Shown here: in pieces, positions 25,261 to 33,992 of the stretch
Numbering within the stretch: position 1 is the first letter of the stretch
Layout: the number at the start of each line of letters is the position of its first letter
Assembly (NCBI RefSeq): GCF_000311825.1
Contig: NZ_HE978567.1
Span: 585,846 to 623,469, forward strand
Length of the DNA stretch: 37,624 nt
Direction: 5' to 3'
DNA from: Peptoniphilus grossensis ph5
GTDB lineage: Bacteria; Bacillota; Clostridia; Tissierellales; Peptoniphilaceae
Notes under the pieces: generated by a model
The model's input: the letters and a program-made list of their open reading frames with translations, nothing else
Database searches by the model: none
Told to the model about the DNA's origin: nothing
Program-made: the position numbers and the translations under genes

Positions 25261-26046
25261 TTAAAGCTCAAAGACTTCCGATGGCGAAAATCTTGGTGCA
25301 ACATTTATGGTGTAGTCCACGCTTTCTTCCTTGTGGTCTTGCAAGAGCAGGTCGTTTATGGTCTTTAGGGCAAGGTCTGGCAAATTGTTGTCAGCTGAAA
25401 GGTGGCCCAAGAGAATTTTTTCTTTTTTCTTTTTTAAGATCATTGATAGGACTTCTCCTGCGTTTTCGTTGGAAAGGTGGCCCTTAGTGGACAAGATCCT
25501 TTGCTTTGTTTGGTAGGGGTAGGTCCCCTGCATTAGCATGTCCACATCGTGGTTGGATTCAAGATAAAAAAGTTCTGACCCATCCATTTTTTCCATGGCA
25601 TCGGCGTTGACCCAGCCTGTGTCTGTCAAGAGAGAAATCTTTTTGTCGCCACTTATGACAAAGCCACAGCCACTTGCACAGTCGTGGAAGGTGGATATTG
25701 GCATGATCTCTAAGTCCTTAAAGGTAAAGCTCTTGCCATTTTCAAAGATAAAGGTCTTCTTTGGGTCAAGCTTTTTCACTGTTGGCAACATGGCATCTAG
25801 GGTCATCATGTTGGAGAAAACTTTTAGCTTGTGTCTTCTTGACAAGACGCCCACAGATTTTATGTGGTCAATGTGCTCGTGAGTGACAAAGATTGCGTCA
25901 AGTTCACTTGCCTTTACCCCAATTTCTTCCAAGTTTTCTTCGATTTTTTTGCCAGAAAGTCCAGCATCTATTATTATTTTTGTATTTTTATATTCAATAT
26001 ATTGGCAGTTGCCTGATGAGCCACTTGCCAAAGAGCAAAATTTCAT
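25261..26046 (-). CDS. walJ: MBL-fold hydrolase WalJ (YycJ/VicX)
   Basis: Metallo-beta-lactamase-fold protein of the YycJ type, a cytosolic nuclease-like enzyme encoded with WalRK and linked in other Firmicutes to cell-wall and chromosome coordination. The metal-binding motif H-E-H-I-D-H is at residues 56-61. The C-terminal half has further conserved Asp/His residues (LLTDTGW, ESNHD, KGHLS, LLGHLS). The start at ATG 26046 is preferred: GGAGG lies five bases upstream and the protein then begins MKFCSLASGSSGN, as in the family. An upstream in-frame TTG at 26058 overlaps that ribosome-binding site. Length is 261. Confidence 0.95.
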   Translation of the reverse strand: MKFCSLASGSSGNCQYIEYKNTKIIIDAGLSGKKIEENLEEIGVKASELDAIFVTHEHIDHIKSVGVLSRRHKLKVFSNMMTLDAMLPTVKKLDPKKTFIFENGKSFTFKDLEIMPISTFHDCASGCGFVISGDKKISLLTDTGWVNADAMEKMDGSELFYLESNHDVDMLMQGTYPYQTKQRILSTKGHLSNENAGEVLSMILKKKKEKILLGHLSADNNLPDLALKTINDLLLQDHKEESVDYTINVAPRFSPSEVFEL

Positions 26047-26094
26047 AAAAACCTCCAAAGCTTATTTTATCACAGGCTCTATGATTTGTTAAGC

Positions 26095-26943
26095 TTAGTA
26101 ATTGGAGAGGACAGTGTATTCTCCGTCTGTAAATTTCACCTTCCAGGCAGGTATGGCACGACCATTTACTGCCCGTGTTATGTCTTCTATATAGCCCTGG
26201 TCTTCGGGGTTAAAGTAAAAGCAAGGGGAAATTTTTTCTATGGTCTTGTTGTAGTATTCTGTCTTATTTAAAAGAGATAGTAGGGCGCGACCTGCTGGCG
26301 CCAGATGTATTTTTTGTTCAGACTTATTTAAGACATCAAGCCAAAGTCTATCCATGGACATGACACCTCTAGCGTCAATGACAAAATTTGTGTAGGAAGA
26401 CTCAACTGGCAGGGAGTCGAAAATTTTTGTGTAATTTAAAATATATTTGTCGCCATCTATTTGGTAGTAGGAGAGATAAATGTCTCTGGTGTCATATTTT
26501 TTGTCCAATAAAAATTTTTGGGCAATATTTTGCGCCTCTTCAAGGCTATCTAGCTTATATTTATTTTCCTTGTTCCTATTTTCATAGAAAACCCTCCTGC
26601 CATTTAAGAGGTTTACATATTCGTCGCCAAGAGAAATCTCTGCAAGGTCTGTACTTGGTCTTGCCACCTTGCCTTTGCCCCTAAAGTATCTGTCATTGAT
26701 GTCTTCTTCTGATGATGTTTCAAAGGAAACTAAGACTGATGGGAGTTTTTTACTTCGCCTTGGAATGTTTGTGTCAAGGCTTATATTTTTTTCTGCCAAG
26801 AGGTCACTAACTTCCCTTACAAAATCTATTCTAGTGGATTCATTTCTCAGCCTAAAATTATTGTAATTTGAGTAGCAAAATAAAATTGCATTGGCAACTA
26901 AGAGGGCTATTATTAAAATTTTTTTAATTTTTTTCCAATCCAT
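26095..26943 (-). CDS. yycI: WalRK regulatory protein YycI
   Basis: Membrane-tethered partner of the WalK sensor. In Bacillus, YycH and YycI form a complex that modulates WalK activity. The protein opens with the family signature MDWKKIKKI followed by one membrane helix (about 8-24). The remaining ~255 residues are extracytoplasmic, with YycH/YycI-like repeats of a beta-alpha fold (LDSLEEAQNIAQKFL, YVSL-type strands). The start lies four bases after the yycH stop; AAGG inside the end of yycH serves as the ribosome-binding site. Length (282) is normal. Family assignment rests on the N-terminus, topology and context. Confidence 0.88.
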   Translation of the reverse strand: MDWKKIKKILIIALLVANAILFCYSNYNNFRLRNESTRIDFVREVSDLLAEKNISLDTNIPRRSKKLPSVLVSFETSSEEDINDRYFRGKGKVARPSTDLAEISLGDEYVNLLNGRRVFYENRNKENKYKLDSLEEAQNIAQKFLLDKKYDTRDIYLSYYQIDGDKYILNYTKIFDSLPVESSYTNFVIDARGVMSMDRLWLDVLNKSEQKIHLAPAGRALLSLLNKTEYYNKTIEKISPCFYFNPEDQGYIEDITRAVNGRAIPAWKVKFTDGEYTVLSNY

Positions 26944-26947
26944 AATA

Positions 26948-28285
26948 CTACCTTACCATCATTAGCTTTCCACTTTCAGTGTTAAAATAATAAATATTTC
27001 CCATATAAGTCATCTCGTAGACAAGCATGGGTGCCTCTGCCTCCTTGCTACTAAAGCTTAGGTAGACAAGGTTTAAATTATCCACAGAAGCTAGGACATC
27101 CATGGCCTTCTTGTCCTCAAAGAGGTCACTATTTTTATTTATGATCCTGTGAATGGCTTCCAGATAAATTTTTTCTCTCTTGTAAATTGGGTTGTCGTCC
27201 TTTCTGATGTAATACTCACGATAATTTTTTACAAATTCAGAGTAGACATCAATTTCTATAAAGCTGTGGTCCTTTGAAGGGAGAACTAGAGGTATTTGTC
27301 CGTCCTTTAGGTTAAAGAAAAATCTGTAGCCAAGGTTTTCGTTGTAGTCGCAGGGCTCAATCTTCTCAAGATAAATGCCAGAGCTTATGCCAGTTTTTTG
27401 GGCAATAAATTCCACAGCCCTGTCTAGGCACTTGTTGAGGTCTCTTGACTTCACATCAAAAAGTGATTCAAGAGAATATTCTATTATGCCCTCAGAGGAA
27501 AGGGAGAGGTACTCATTTTCATAGATGTAGGTGTTCTTGCCGTCTACAGTTATTTCTCTGATGTAGTCAATGGGCACATCTAAAAATCTTTCGGCAAGAG
27601 TTGACTTCTTGCCCTCTTCCAAATTATAGAGACCAGACACATAGGAAACCTCTTGGAGAGAGAGGTAGTCCTCGTCGGGAATGTAGATGTCCTTTTTAAT
27701 TCCATAGGCTTCATAAAAGTTTATGGCACGAAGACCCTTGGCCTTTACTTCAGTTAAGATGTCCTCAATGGGAAAGTCCACCTTGATGTCCATAAGCTTG
27801 TAAAAACTTTTGCTGCCAGAGATGTAAATTTCTCCAGTGTCAGATATATAAATGGAGTCCACACTTAGGTTTATGTCGTTGGAATTTCTGTCATCACCAA
27901 TTAAATTTACAAAAACTGAGCCAGATAGAGGCGAATTAAATTTAAAGACCAGAGATTTTTCCTTTTGAAGGTTTAAATACTCTTCAGTGTCAATTAATTT
28001 TAAATTTTCAGAAGTTGCCCTTTGGAGTTTTTCTGAAATGTCTTCGGCAGTTTCCTTCCAATATTCTCCCAGGTCAGTTGTCATGTAGTGGTCCCTCTCG
28101 CCAAAGTTTGCAATAACCCTTTGGGGAGTTAAAATTTCCTTTAAAAATTCATTTACATCGCCAATGGTTTTTTCGCTTTCGTCCCTTGTGTCAAAGGAGA
28201 GCCAAAGATTTTTCGATTGAAAAACTAAGAGGAGGATCAAAAAAATTATGGCAAGGGTGGATAAAGATTTATGAAATTTCTTCAT
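26948..28285 (-). CDS. yycH: WalRK regulatory protein YycH
   Basis: Single-pass extracytoplasmic protein encoded directly after walK, the position of YycH. The membrane helix is at about residues 7-24 (LSTLAIIFLILLLVFQS), followed by a large exported region. I choose ATG 28285 as start: AGGTG lies six bases upstream, and the adjacent ATG at 28291 touches that site. A longer frame from 28345 would be an extra 20 residues inside walK. The gene then overlaps the end of walK by 17 bases, so the two are translationally coupled. Length is 445. Sequence similarity within the YycH family is low, so topology and gene order carry the call. Confidence 0.88.
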   Translation of the reverse strand: MKKFHKSLSTLAIIFLILLLVFQSKNLWLSFDTRDESEKTIGDVNEFLKEILTPQRVIANFGERDHYMTTDLGEYWKETAEDISEKLQRATSENLKLIDTEEYLNLQKEKSLVFKFNSPLSGSVFVNLIGDDRNSNDINLSVDSIYISDTGEIYISGSKSFYKLMDIKVDFPIEDILTEVKAKGLRAINFYEAYGIKKDIYIPDEDYLSLQEVSYVSGLYNLEEGKKSTLAERFLDVPIDYIREITVDGKNTYIYENEYLSLSSEGIIEYSLESLFDVKSRDLNKCLDRAVEFIAQKTGISSGIYLEKIEPCDYNENLGYRFFFNLKDGQIPLVLPSKDHSFIEIDVYSEFVKNYREYYIRKDDNPIYKREKIYLEAIHRIINKNSDLFEDKKAMDVLASVDNLNLVYLSFSSKEAEAPMLVYEMTYMGNIYYFNTESGKLMMVR

Positions 28286-30068
28286 CTTCATCACCTGCTT
28301 TAAATAGGAGCCTAATGCTTGTGCCCTGACCAAAGACTGATTCAACCTTTAGACTTCCACCAAGGGATTTTATCATTTCATTGGCAATAGATAGGCCTAG
28401 ACCAGTGCCGCCCATTTCCCTACTTCTTCCTTTTTCAACGCGGTAAAACCTCTCTGTAATTCGCGGCAAGTCTTCCTTAGGTATGCCTATGCCGTTGTCA
28501 GTTACCCTTATCTCAACAAAGTCATCAAGATTTTTGGCAGTGATGGAAATTTTTCCATTTTCTGGCGTGTACTTGCAGGCGTTGGAGATAATATTTGTAA
28601 GAATTTGGTCTGCCCCATTTCTGTCGGTATAAATGTCTTTTACATCCATGTCTATGTCTAGTTCTATTTTGTGATTTTTTTGCGTAATGAGTAGAGATTG
28701 TGACTCAATTGCCTCGTCAATAAATTCGTAGGTGTCAAACTTAACAAGATGCAAGTTGTCCTTGTTGTAGTCAATGTTTGATAGAGATAATAGGTCTGTT
28801 ACAATCCTAGACATTCTTGAATTTTCTCTGTCAATAACCTTTAAGAATTTCTTTTCCGATTCCCTGTCTAGGTCGCTGTCTAAAAGGGTTTCTGTGTAGG
28901 ATTTTATAGTTGTAATAGGAGTCTTTAACTCGTGACTTACATTTGCCACAAATTCTTTACGCATAATGTCAAGCATGTGGTCTTTGTTGACATCTTGTAA
29001 GACTATTATAAGCCCAGAATTTATAAGAGCATCGGACTTGTAGGGTGCGTACTTGATTTTATAAAAGGTGTCAGAAATTTTTGTCAGCTCTTCACCCTTT
29101 AGGCTCTCCTCATTTTTGTAGTCAATGTTGTAGAGGTTAATACTCTTTAAATTTATTTCACGGTTAAAGTCCTTTTCAGAAATATTTAAAATTTTCTTGG
29201 CAATGGAGTTGGCGTGAATGAGCTTGTTGTTTCTGTCAATGGCAATTACGCCTTCAGCCATGTAATTAAAAATTGTGTCAAGCTTTGACCTTTCAAGGTC
29301 CATCTTTTCTATAGTCTCGCGAAGTTCCTTTGTAAGGAAGTTAAACATGAGACCAAGTTCACCAATTTCGTCGTCACTTTTTACTTCAACGCTTTGGTTA
29401 AAGTTACCCTTTGCCATGGCCTTTGCCTTTTTTGTGAGAGTACGAATGGGACCTGTAATGGAGTTGGCAATAAAATATCCCAAAATTGAAGTTGTGATAA
29501 GAGAAATTATTGTTGCGTAAGTAATTATTACCTTGGAGTCTTCGATTACAGAGTAAATAGAATTTAGGTTTCTCGTCATATAAATAATGGCGAGAATTTT
29601 TCCGTCGCCAGATAAAATTGGTCTAGCAATATGTTTTTCTACATTGCCTTCGTTTTTGTATTCCACAATTTTTTCGCGAGTCTTGCCCTTTAGTGCGTCC
29701 ATGACAAGTTTTGGCTCTATGGACTTAAAGGAATAGGCATCCATGGAGTCCTTTTGTGAAATATTTTTTGTGGAGGCAAGAATTTTTGGTGCCTCATCAG
29801 AGGAGATAATGTAGGCAGATTCTTCACCGGAAATACCCCAGTCTTTTAGGGTTTGGTCAAGCTGGGGTAGTGTTTTATAATTATTATCTTTAAAAAAAGC
29901 TGATGTTGTAGTTGCAAGGGTGTCCATGGTTTTTACCATGGCAGTAGTTGCAGTTTCGATTTGCACATTTTCAAGCCTATCGATTATAAAGGTAGATGCA
30001 ATAAACATGGAAATCAAAACAAGTACAACATAAATTAAAATAAATCTCGATTTAATAGAGTGGTTCAT
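28269..30068 (-). CDS. walK: Sensor histidine kinase WalK (VicK)
   Basis: Essential cell-wall sensor kinase. Domains in order: membrane helix at about 9-29, an extracellular PAS/Cache-like sensor (about 30-178), a second helix (about 179-201), HAMP (about 202-254), a cytoplasmic PAS (about 260-362), and HisKA with the phospho-acceptor His379 in S-H-E-L-K-T-P. The ATPase domain has the N-box N-I-I-S-N-A (492-497), G1 D-N-G-I-G (524-528), the F-box F-Y-R (541-543) and G2 G-G-T-G-L-G-L (553-559). Length is 599, normal for WalK with both sensor domains. Its ATG overlaps the walR stop by one base (TAATG). Confidence 0.98.
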   Translation of the reverse strand: MNHSIKSRFILIYVVLVLISMFIASTFIIDRLENVQIETATTAMVKTMDTLATTTSAFFKDNNYKTLPQLDQTLKDWGISGEESAYIISSDEAPKILASTKNISQKDSMDAYSFKSIEPKLVMDALKGKTREKIVEYKNEGNVEKHIARPILSGDGKILAIIYMTRNLNSIYSVIEDSKVIITYATIISLITTSILGYFIANSITGPIRTLTKKAKAMAKGNFNQSVEVKSDDEIGELGLMFNFLTKELRETIEKMDLERSKLDTIFNYMAEGVIAIDRNNKLIHANSIAKKILNISEKDFNREINLKSINLYNIDYKNEESLKGEELTKISDTFYKIKYAPYKSDALINSGLIIVLQDVNKDHMLDIMRKEFVANVSHELKTPITTIKSYTETLLDSDLDRESEKKFLKVIDRENSRMSRIVTDLLSLSNIDYNKDNLHLVKFDTYEFIDEAIESQSLLITQKNHKIELDIDMDVKDIYTDRNGADQILTNIISNACKYTPENGKISITAKNLDDFVEIRVTDNGIGIPKEDLPRITERFYRVEKGRSREMGGTGLGLSIANEMIKSLGGSLKVESVFGQGTSIRLLFKAGDEDEEIS

Positions 30069-30772
30069 TAGCCTTCACCATTATCTGATGCGAATAAGTA
30101 TCCAACTCCTCTTTTAGTCTTGATGTATTTAAAGTCTTTGTTTTCATCTTCGATTTTTTCGCGGAGTCTTCTCACAGTAACATCCACTGTTCTTATATCG
30201 CCATAGTATTCATATTCCCAAACTTCTTCAAGGAGTTCTTCTCTTGAAAAGACTACGCCTGGGTGTGAAGCTAAATATTTTAAAAGTTCAAACTCGCGAA
30301 GAGTCAACTCAATATTTTCGCCCTTTCTTCTAACTTGGTATTTATTTAAGTCAATTTCAAGGTCCATTACCTTTAAAACTCTTGTGTCCTCTTCCTTTTT
30401 TTCTTGGGCATCAAAGCGCCTTAGTACTGCCTTGACTCTGGCAAGGAGTTCTCTCATAGAGAAGGGCTTTACCACATAGTCGTCTGCCCCAAGTTCAAGG
30501 CCGAGGACCTTATCCACTTCATCTTCTCTTGCCGTCAACATAATGACAGGCACATCAGAGGACTTTCTAATTTCTCTTAGGGCTTCAAAGCCGTTTAATT
30601 TTGGCATCATAATGTCAAGTAGAATTAAATCGTAATTATTTTCACCTGCAAGTTCAATGGCACTTTTGCCGTTGTCGGCAGTGTCAATGATGTATCCTTC
30701 CTTTTCAAAATTAAATTTTATAATATCAGATATTGCAGATTCATCGTCTACTACGAGTATTTTCTCTTCCAT
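30068..30772 (-). CDS. walR: Response regulator WalR (VicR)
   Basis: OmpR/PhoB-type response regulator, partner of WalK, controlling cell-wall hydrolase and related genes. The receiver has acidic pocket residues Asp9/Asp10, phospho-acceptor Asp53 (L-L-D-I-M-M-P), Thr80 and Lys102. The C-terminal winged helix spans about 138-230 with the typical recognition region R-T-V-D-V-T-V-R-R-L-R-E-K. Length (234) is standard. It is only 11 bases from the stop of the upstream Lrp-type gene, and its ribosome-binding site overlaps that stop codon. Confidence 0.98.
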   Translation of the reverse strand: MEEKILVVDDESAISDIIKFNFEKEGYIIDTADNGKSAIELAGENNYDLILLDIMMPKLNGFEALREIRKSSDVPVIMLTAREDEVDKVLGLELGADDYVVKPFSMRELLARVKAVLRRFDAQEKKEEDTRVLKVMDLEIDLNKYQVRRKGENIELTLREFELLKYLASHPGVVFSREELLEEVWEYEYYGDIRTVDVTVRRLREKIEDENKDFKYIKTKRGVGYLFASDNGEG

Positions 30773-30783
30773 AAAACCATCCT

Positions 30784-31269
30784 TTATTCTTTATCAATTT
30801 TTGTAAAAATTTCGTCGTTTCCCTTTTCTGAGTACAAAATCAATAGAGTTTTCGTGTCAAGTATTCCATCTATCTTTAAAATCATATCATAAAACCTAGT
30901 GAGGTCGGAAGTGTTTACAGTTTTTATGCGAAGCATAATGCAGTGCTCTCCTGTAACCCTATAACATTCAAAAATTTTAAATTTTTCATCTTTTATTTCC
31001 ATGATTTTGGATATGAGTCCCTTGAAGTCATTTGTATTGACCTTGGCAAGGACATAAGTGTCTACATTGTAGCCGATTTTTTGCCAATCAACTAGGACCT
31101 TGTAGCCCTTAATAAAACCAGCGTCTTCCATCTTATATATTCTTCTATGGATGGCAGGCCTTGTAAGATTTAATTTTTTCGAAATATCTTCGTGGCTCAT
31201 CCTTCCGTTTTTTCTCAAGAGTTCCAAAATTTCGATATCAATTTCATCTAAATTTTCATTTTTTCTCAT
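30784..31269 (-). CDS. Lrp/AsnC family transcriptional regulator
   Basis: Leucine-responsive/AsnC-type regulator of 161 residues. An N-terminal helix-turn-helix (about 8-60) carries the family run E-I-L-E-L-L-R-K-N-G-R, and a C-terminal ligand-binding RAM domain (about 70-155) includes Y-R-V-T-G-E-H. GGGGAG lies seven bases before the ATG. It is the first gene of the probable lrp-walR-walK-yycH-yycI-walJ-surE transcript, an unusual leader for a wal operon. It is divergent from the GNAT-dnaD cluster, so it could also act on that side. Target and effector are unknown. Confidence 0.93.
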   Translation of the reverse strand: MRKNENLDEIDIEILELLRKNGRMSHEDISKKLNLTRPAIHRRIYKMEDAGFIKGYKVLVDWQKIGYNVDTYVLAKVNTNDFKGLISKIMEIKDEKFKIFECYRVTGEHCIMLRIKTVNTSDLTRFYDMILKIDGILDTKTLLILYSEKGNDEIFTKIDKE

Positions 31270-31289
31270 AAAAGTTCTCCCCGTTACGA

Positions 31290-31295
31290 ATTGTA
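31290..31295 (-). promoter_or_regulatory. Candidate -10 of the lrp-wal operon
   Basis: TACAAT on the minus strand (31295-31290), 20 bases from the lrp start codon. No clear -35 is seen. The predicted start falls just before the GGGGAG ribosome-binding site. Confidence 0.4.
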
Positions 31296-31435
31296 TAATT
31301 TTTTTTATTTACCTTACTTTATTTTAACATAAATTAAAAAAAATGAAATAAAATTAAACTTTATATATAAAAAGAAAAATTGCCAGGAAAAAATTTAAAA
31401 AGGCGATACTTCTTTATAGAGATGAGAAAATAGTA

Positions 31436-31441
31436 TATAAT
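31436..31441 (+). promoter_or_regulatory. Candidate -10 of the GNAT-dnaD cluster
   Basis: A perfect TATAAT lies seven bases before the AGGAGG of the GNAT gene. The -35 region (31413-31418, TTTATA) is weak. Confidence 0.4.
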
Positions 31442-31459
31442 AACTTGCAGGAGGCTCCT

Positions 31460-32032
31460 ATGGAAAATTTTTCAGCTCTGACTTTTAGAAAAATGACTTT
31501 AGAGGATGTTTTTACTTTTAGAAATTGGGGAAGACATGACTCAATTTTATTTTTAGAATATAATTTTCTTGAAGAGAGAGAAAAAGATATTGAGGACTGG
31601 TACAGGTGGAAGACCAACAAGGCCTTCTCAGAATACTATGTAGTTCTCCTTGAAGAAAAAATTATTGGCTACCTGTCTTTAAAAAACATCAGCAAATTTA
31701 TAAAAAGAGGAGTGCTGGGAGTAGTTCTTGATCCCTCTTATATAAATAGGGGCATTGGCAAAAAAATTCTTAAGATCTTTTTAGATGACCTAAAAAAGAG
31801 AGGCTTTAGAAAGATAGCTTTATTTGCCGCAACTTATAATGAGAGAGCCATAAAAGTTTATGAGAGCCTGGGCTTTAAGGAGAAAAATAAATTTCTCATG
31901 CGCTTTACTAATGGCAATTACGACGAAAATAATCCCGACTTTAAAGAGCACAGGGAGTCTTTTAAAATTATTTTTAACAGAACTTATAACTATGCCATAA
32001 AAATGGAATTAGACCTGGAAAGAGATTGGTGA
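31460..32032 (+). CDS. GNAT family N-acetyltransferase
   Basis: Acetyl-CoA-dependent acyltransferase of 190 residues; the substrate is unknown. The central V-V-L-D-P strand and the acetyl-CoA loop N-R-G-I-G-K-K (motif A) are clear, followed by the A-A-T-Y-N-E-R-A-I-K-V-Y-E-S-L-G-F-K motif B region common to RimI/RimJ-like enzymes. ATG 31460 is preferred, with AGGAGG five bases upstream; an in-frame TTG at 31445 lies before that site. It is first of a plus-strand cluster and ends three bases before the DnaD-like gene. Confidence 0.92.
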   Translation: MENFSALTFRKMTLEDVFTFRNWGRHDSILFLEYNFLEEREKDIEDWYRWKTNKAFSEYYVVLLEEKIIGYLSLKNISKFIKRGVLGVVLDPSYINRGIGKKILKIFLDDLKKRGFRKIALFAATYNERAIKVYESLGFKEKNKFLMRFTNGNYDENNPDFKEHRESFKIIFNRTYNYAIKMELDLERDW

Positions 32033-32035
32033 GAT

Positions 32036-33046
32036 ATGTTTTTACTAGAAAAAAATAAATACGACCTAGGAGAAACTTCCCTAGAAAATATTTTTATAAA
32101 TGATTTTATGCCTGGCGCCAATGGCGAATTTGTAAAAGTTTATATTTTAGGCTACAAATTTGCCAGAGAAAATAGAGAAGACATCACTAACGAAAAGCTC
32201 GCCGATTACCTTGGCATACTGGAGTCTGATGTCAATAGGGCTTGGCAGTATTGGCAAAAGATGGGCATAGTTGAGCTTGAAGGGGACAAGGTAAAGTTTA
32301 TAAACTTAAAGGAACTTTACATCAACAATGTCTACAACTTAAAGGAAGAGAAAAAGGAAGAAAAGGGCTATTCAGAAATTGTAGAAAATCCAACCTATGC
32401 AAATTTACTTACAAGGGCTGAGTTTTTAATGAGAGAGCCCATTGCTCCAATGAAAAAAATTGACATAATAAATTGGATTACTTCTTACAATATGCCAGCA
32501 GATTTAATTGAAGAGGCATTTTTTTACACAACAGAGATCAAGGGCATCTACAACATTTCCTATGTTGAACAAGTGGTGAGAAATTGGTCCAAGGACAACA
32601 TTAGGACCATGGAAGATGTGGAGAAGTCCTACATTGAGCACGACCTAAAATATTACAGGTATAAAAAGGTCATGCGCTATATTGGTGTGGACAAAAAATT
32701 CTCTCAAGCTGATTTTAATATTATTAATTCTTGGTTTGACGAATTTAATTTTTCAAAGGACCTGATCCTTGCCGCCTGCAACAAAACTTCAAAGATTTCC
32801 AAGCCCAATGTCGCCTATGTTGACGCCATACTTAGGAAGTGGAAGGAGCTTGGCATAAATTCTGTAGAAGAAATCGAAGAGAAGGATCAAAAGAAAAAGA
32901 AGAGAAAGCCAACTGCTTTTCACAATTTTAAGCAGATTACTGACAAGTATTCTGAAGAAGAACTTTTTGATGTGGCAATGAGAAAGCAGCGTGAAGGCTT
33001 TAAAAAATTAGGTGTTGATTATGGAACTGACGGCAAAGATAAGTAG
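32036..33046 (+). CDS. DnaD domain protein (primosome)
   Basis: DnaD/DnaB-type replication-initiation and primosome protein, expected to help load helicase at oriC or at restarted forks. It has an N-terminal winged-helix region (about 1-110), then two DnaD C-terminal domains, each ending in the Y-x-x-x-I/V-x-x-W signature: Y-V-E-Q-V-V-R-N-W (about 185) and Y-V-D-A-I-L-R-K-W (about 275). Two such copies are usual in clostridial DnaD-like proteins. Basic linker K-K-K-K-R-K-P near 291. It is directly upstream of, and overlapping by 26 bases, the helicase-loader gene, which supports the primosome role. Confidence 0.92.
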   Translation: MFLLEKNKYDLGETSLENIFINDFMPGANGEFVKVYILGYKFARENREDITNEKLADYLGILESDVNRAWQYWQKMGIVELEGDKVKFINLKELYINNVYNLKEEKKEEKGYSEIVENPTYANLLTRAEFLMREPIAPMKKIDIINWITSYNMPADLIEEAFFYTTEIKGIYNISYVEQVVRNWSKDNIRTMEDVEKSYIEHDLKYYRYKKVMRYIGVDKKFSQADFNIINSWFDEFNFSKDLILAACNKTSKISKPNVAYVDAILRKWKELGINSVEEIEEKDQKKKKRKPTAFHNFKQITDKYSEEELFDVAMRKQREGFKKLGVDYGTDGKDK

Positions 33047-33992
33047 TTATTACGAAAACCTGAGAAGGGAAAATGCAGAAATTCAGGAAAAGAGATTGGA
33101 AGAAATTTACAAAAAAATTCCTGAAATAAGAGAAATTGATGGACTAATAAGAGATATTGCCCTTCGCGCATCAATTGAGCAGATTAAAAATCCAAACCAG
33201 GACAAGTCCCTTGAGGAATCGGAAAAAATTTACAATTTAAAGCTCAAAAAGATGGACTTTTTAGAAAAAATGGGCTATCCTAGAGACTATCTAAGTGAGA
33301 TATACACTTGCAAGGATTGTCACGACACAGGAATAAATGAAGACAATGAGAAATGTCACTGCTTAAAGAAATTAATTGTCTCAGAGCTATATGACATGTC
33401 CTCTATTTCTTACATGCTGGAAAAGGAAAATTTTGACAAGTTTGACTTAAATATTTTTTCTGAAAAAGTTTATGAAAAATATAATATGTCTCCAATAGAA
33501 AACATGAGAAATATTCTGGCTCTTTCAAAGAATTTTATCAAGACCTTTGATGAGAAGAATGACTTGAACTTGCTCCTTTGGGGACCAACTGGTCAGGGCA
33601 AGACCTTTTTACTTAACTGTATAGCAGCTGAACTGATAAATAAGGATGTCATAGTTATTTATCAAACTGCCTATGAAGTTTTAAAGACAATTGAAGATAG
33701 AAAATTTAAGAACATAGATGATGATAGGTATGATTTGTACTTTGAGTCCGATCTTTTAATCGTAGATGATCTTGGCATTGAGTTTGTAAATTCTTTTACA
33801 ACTTCAGAAATTTTTAACATTATAAACACAAGACTTTTGCGAGGCAAGAAAACATTAATTTCCACAAATTTATCGCCAAAGGAACTTTCAGAAACTTACA
33901 CAGACAGAGTTTTCTCCAGAGTTTTTCAAAAATTTGTGCCAATTAGTTTTTTTGGACCGGACCTTAGGTGGCAAGGAAGGGAGAAAAGATGA
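33021..33992 (+). CDS. DnaC/DnaI-like helicase loader ATPase
   Basis: AAA+ ATPase that loads the replicative helicase. The N-terminal helical region is followed by a Cys cluster (Cys97, Cys100, Cys112, Cys114; C-K-D-C ... C-H-C) that fits the zinc site of DnaI-type loaders. Walker A G-P-T-G-Q-G-K-T is at 188-195 and Walker B L-L-I-V-D-D at 245-250. Sensor-1 T-N-L-S and a C-terminal R-V-F-S-R-V arginine region follow. I place the start at ATG 33021 (AGGTG six bases upstream), giving 323 residues; GTG 33012 is the longer alternative. Its stop overlaps the aminotransferase ATG. Confidence 0.94.
   Translation: MELTAKISSYYENLRRENAEIQEKRLEEIYKKIPEIREIDGLIRDIALRASIEQIKNPNQDKSLEESEKIYNLKLKKMDFLEKMGYPRDYLSEIYTCKDCHDTGINEDNEKCHCLKKLIVSELYDMSSISYMLEKENFDKFDLNIFSEKVYEKYNMSPIENMRNILALSKNFIKTFDEKNDLNLLLWGPTGQGKTFLLNCIAAELINKDVIVIYQTAYEVLKTIEDRKFKNIDDDRYDLYFESDLLIVDDLGIEFVNSFTTSEIFNIINTRLLRGKKTLISTNLSPKELSETYTDRVFSRVFQKFVPISFFGPDLRWQGREKR

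Noticed and set aside
26047-26058. Upstream TTG start for walJ
   Set aside because: It overlaps the GGAGG ribosome-binding site of the ATG at 26046, which gives the family-standard N-terminus.
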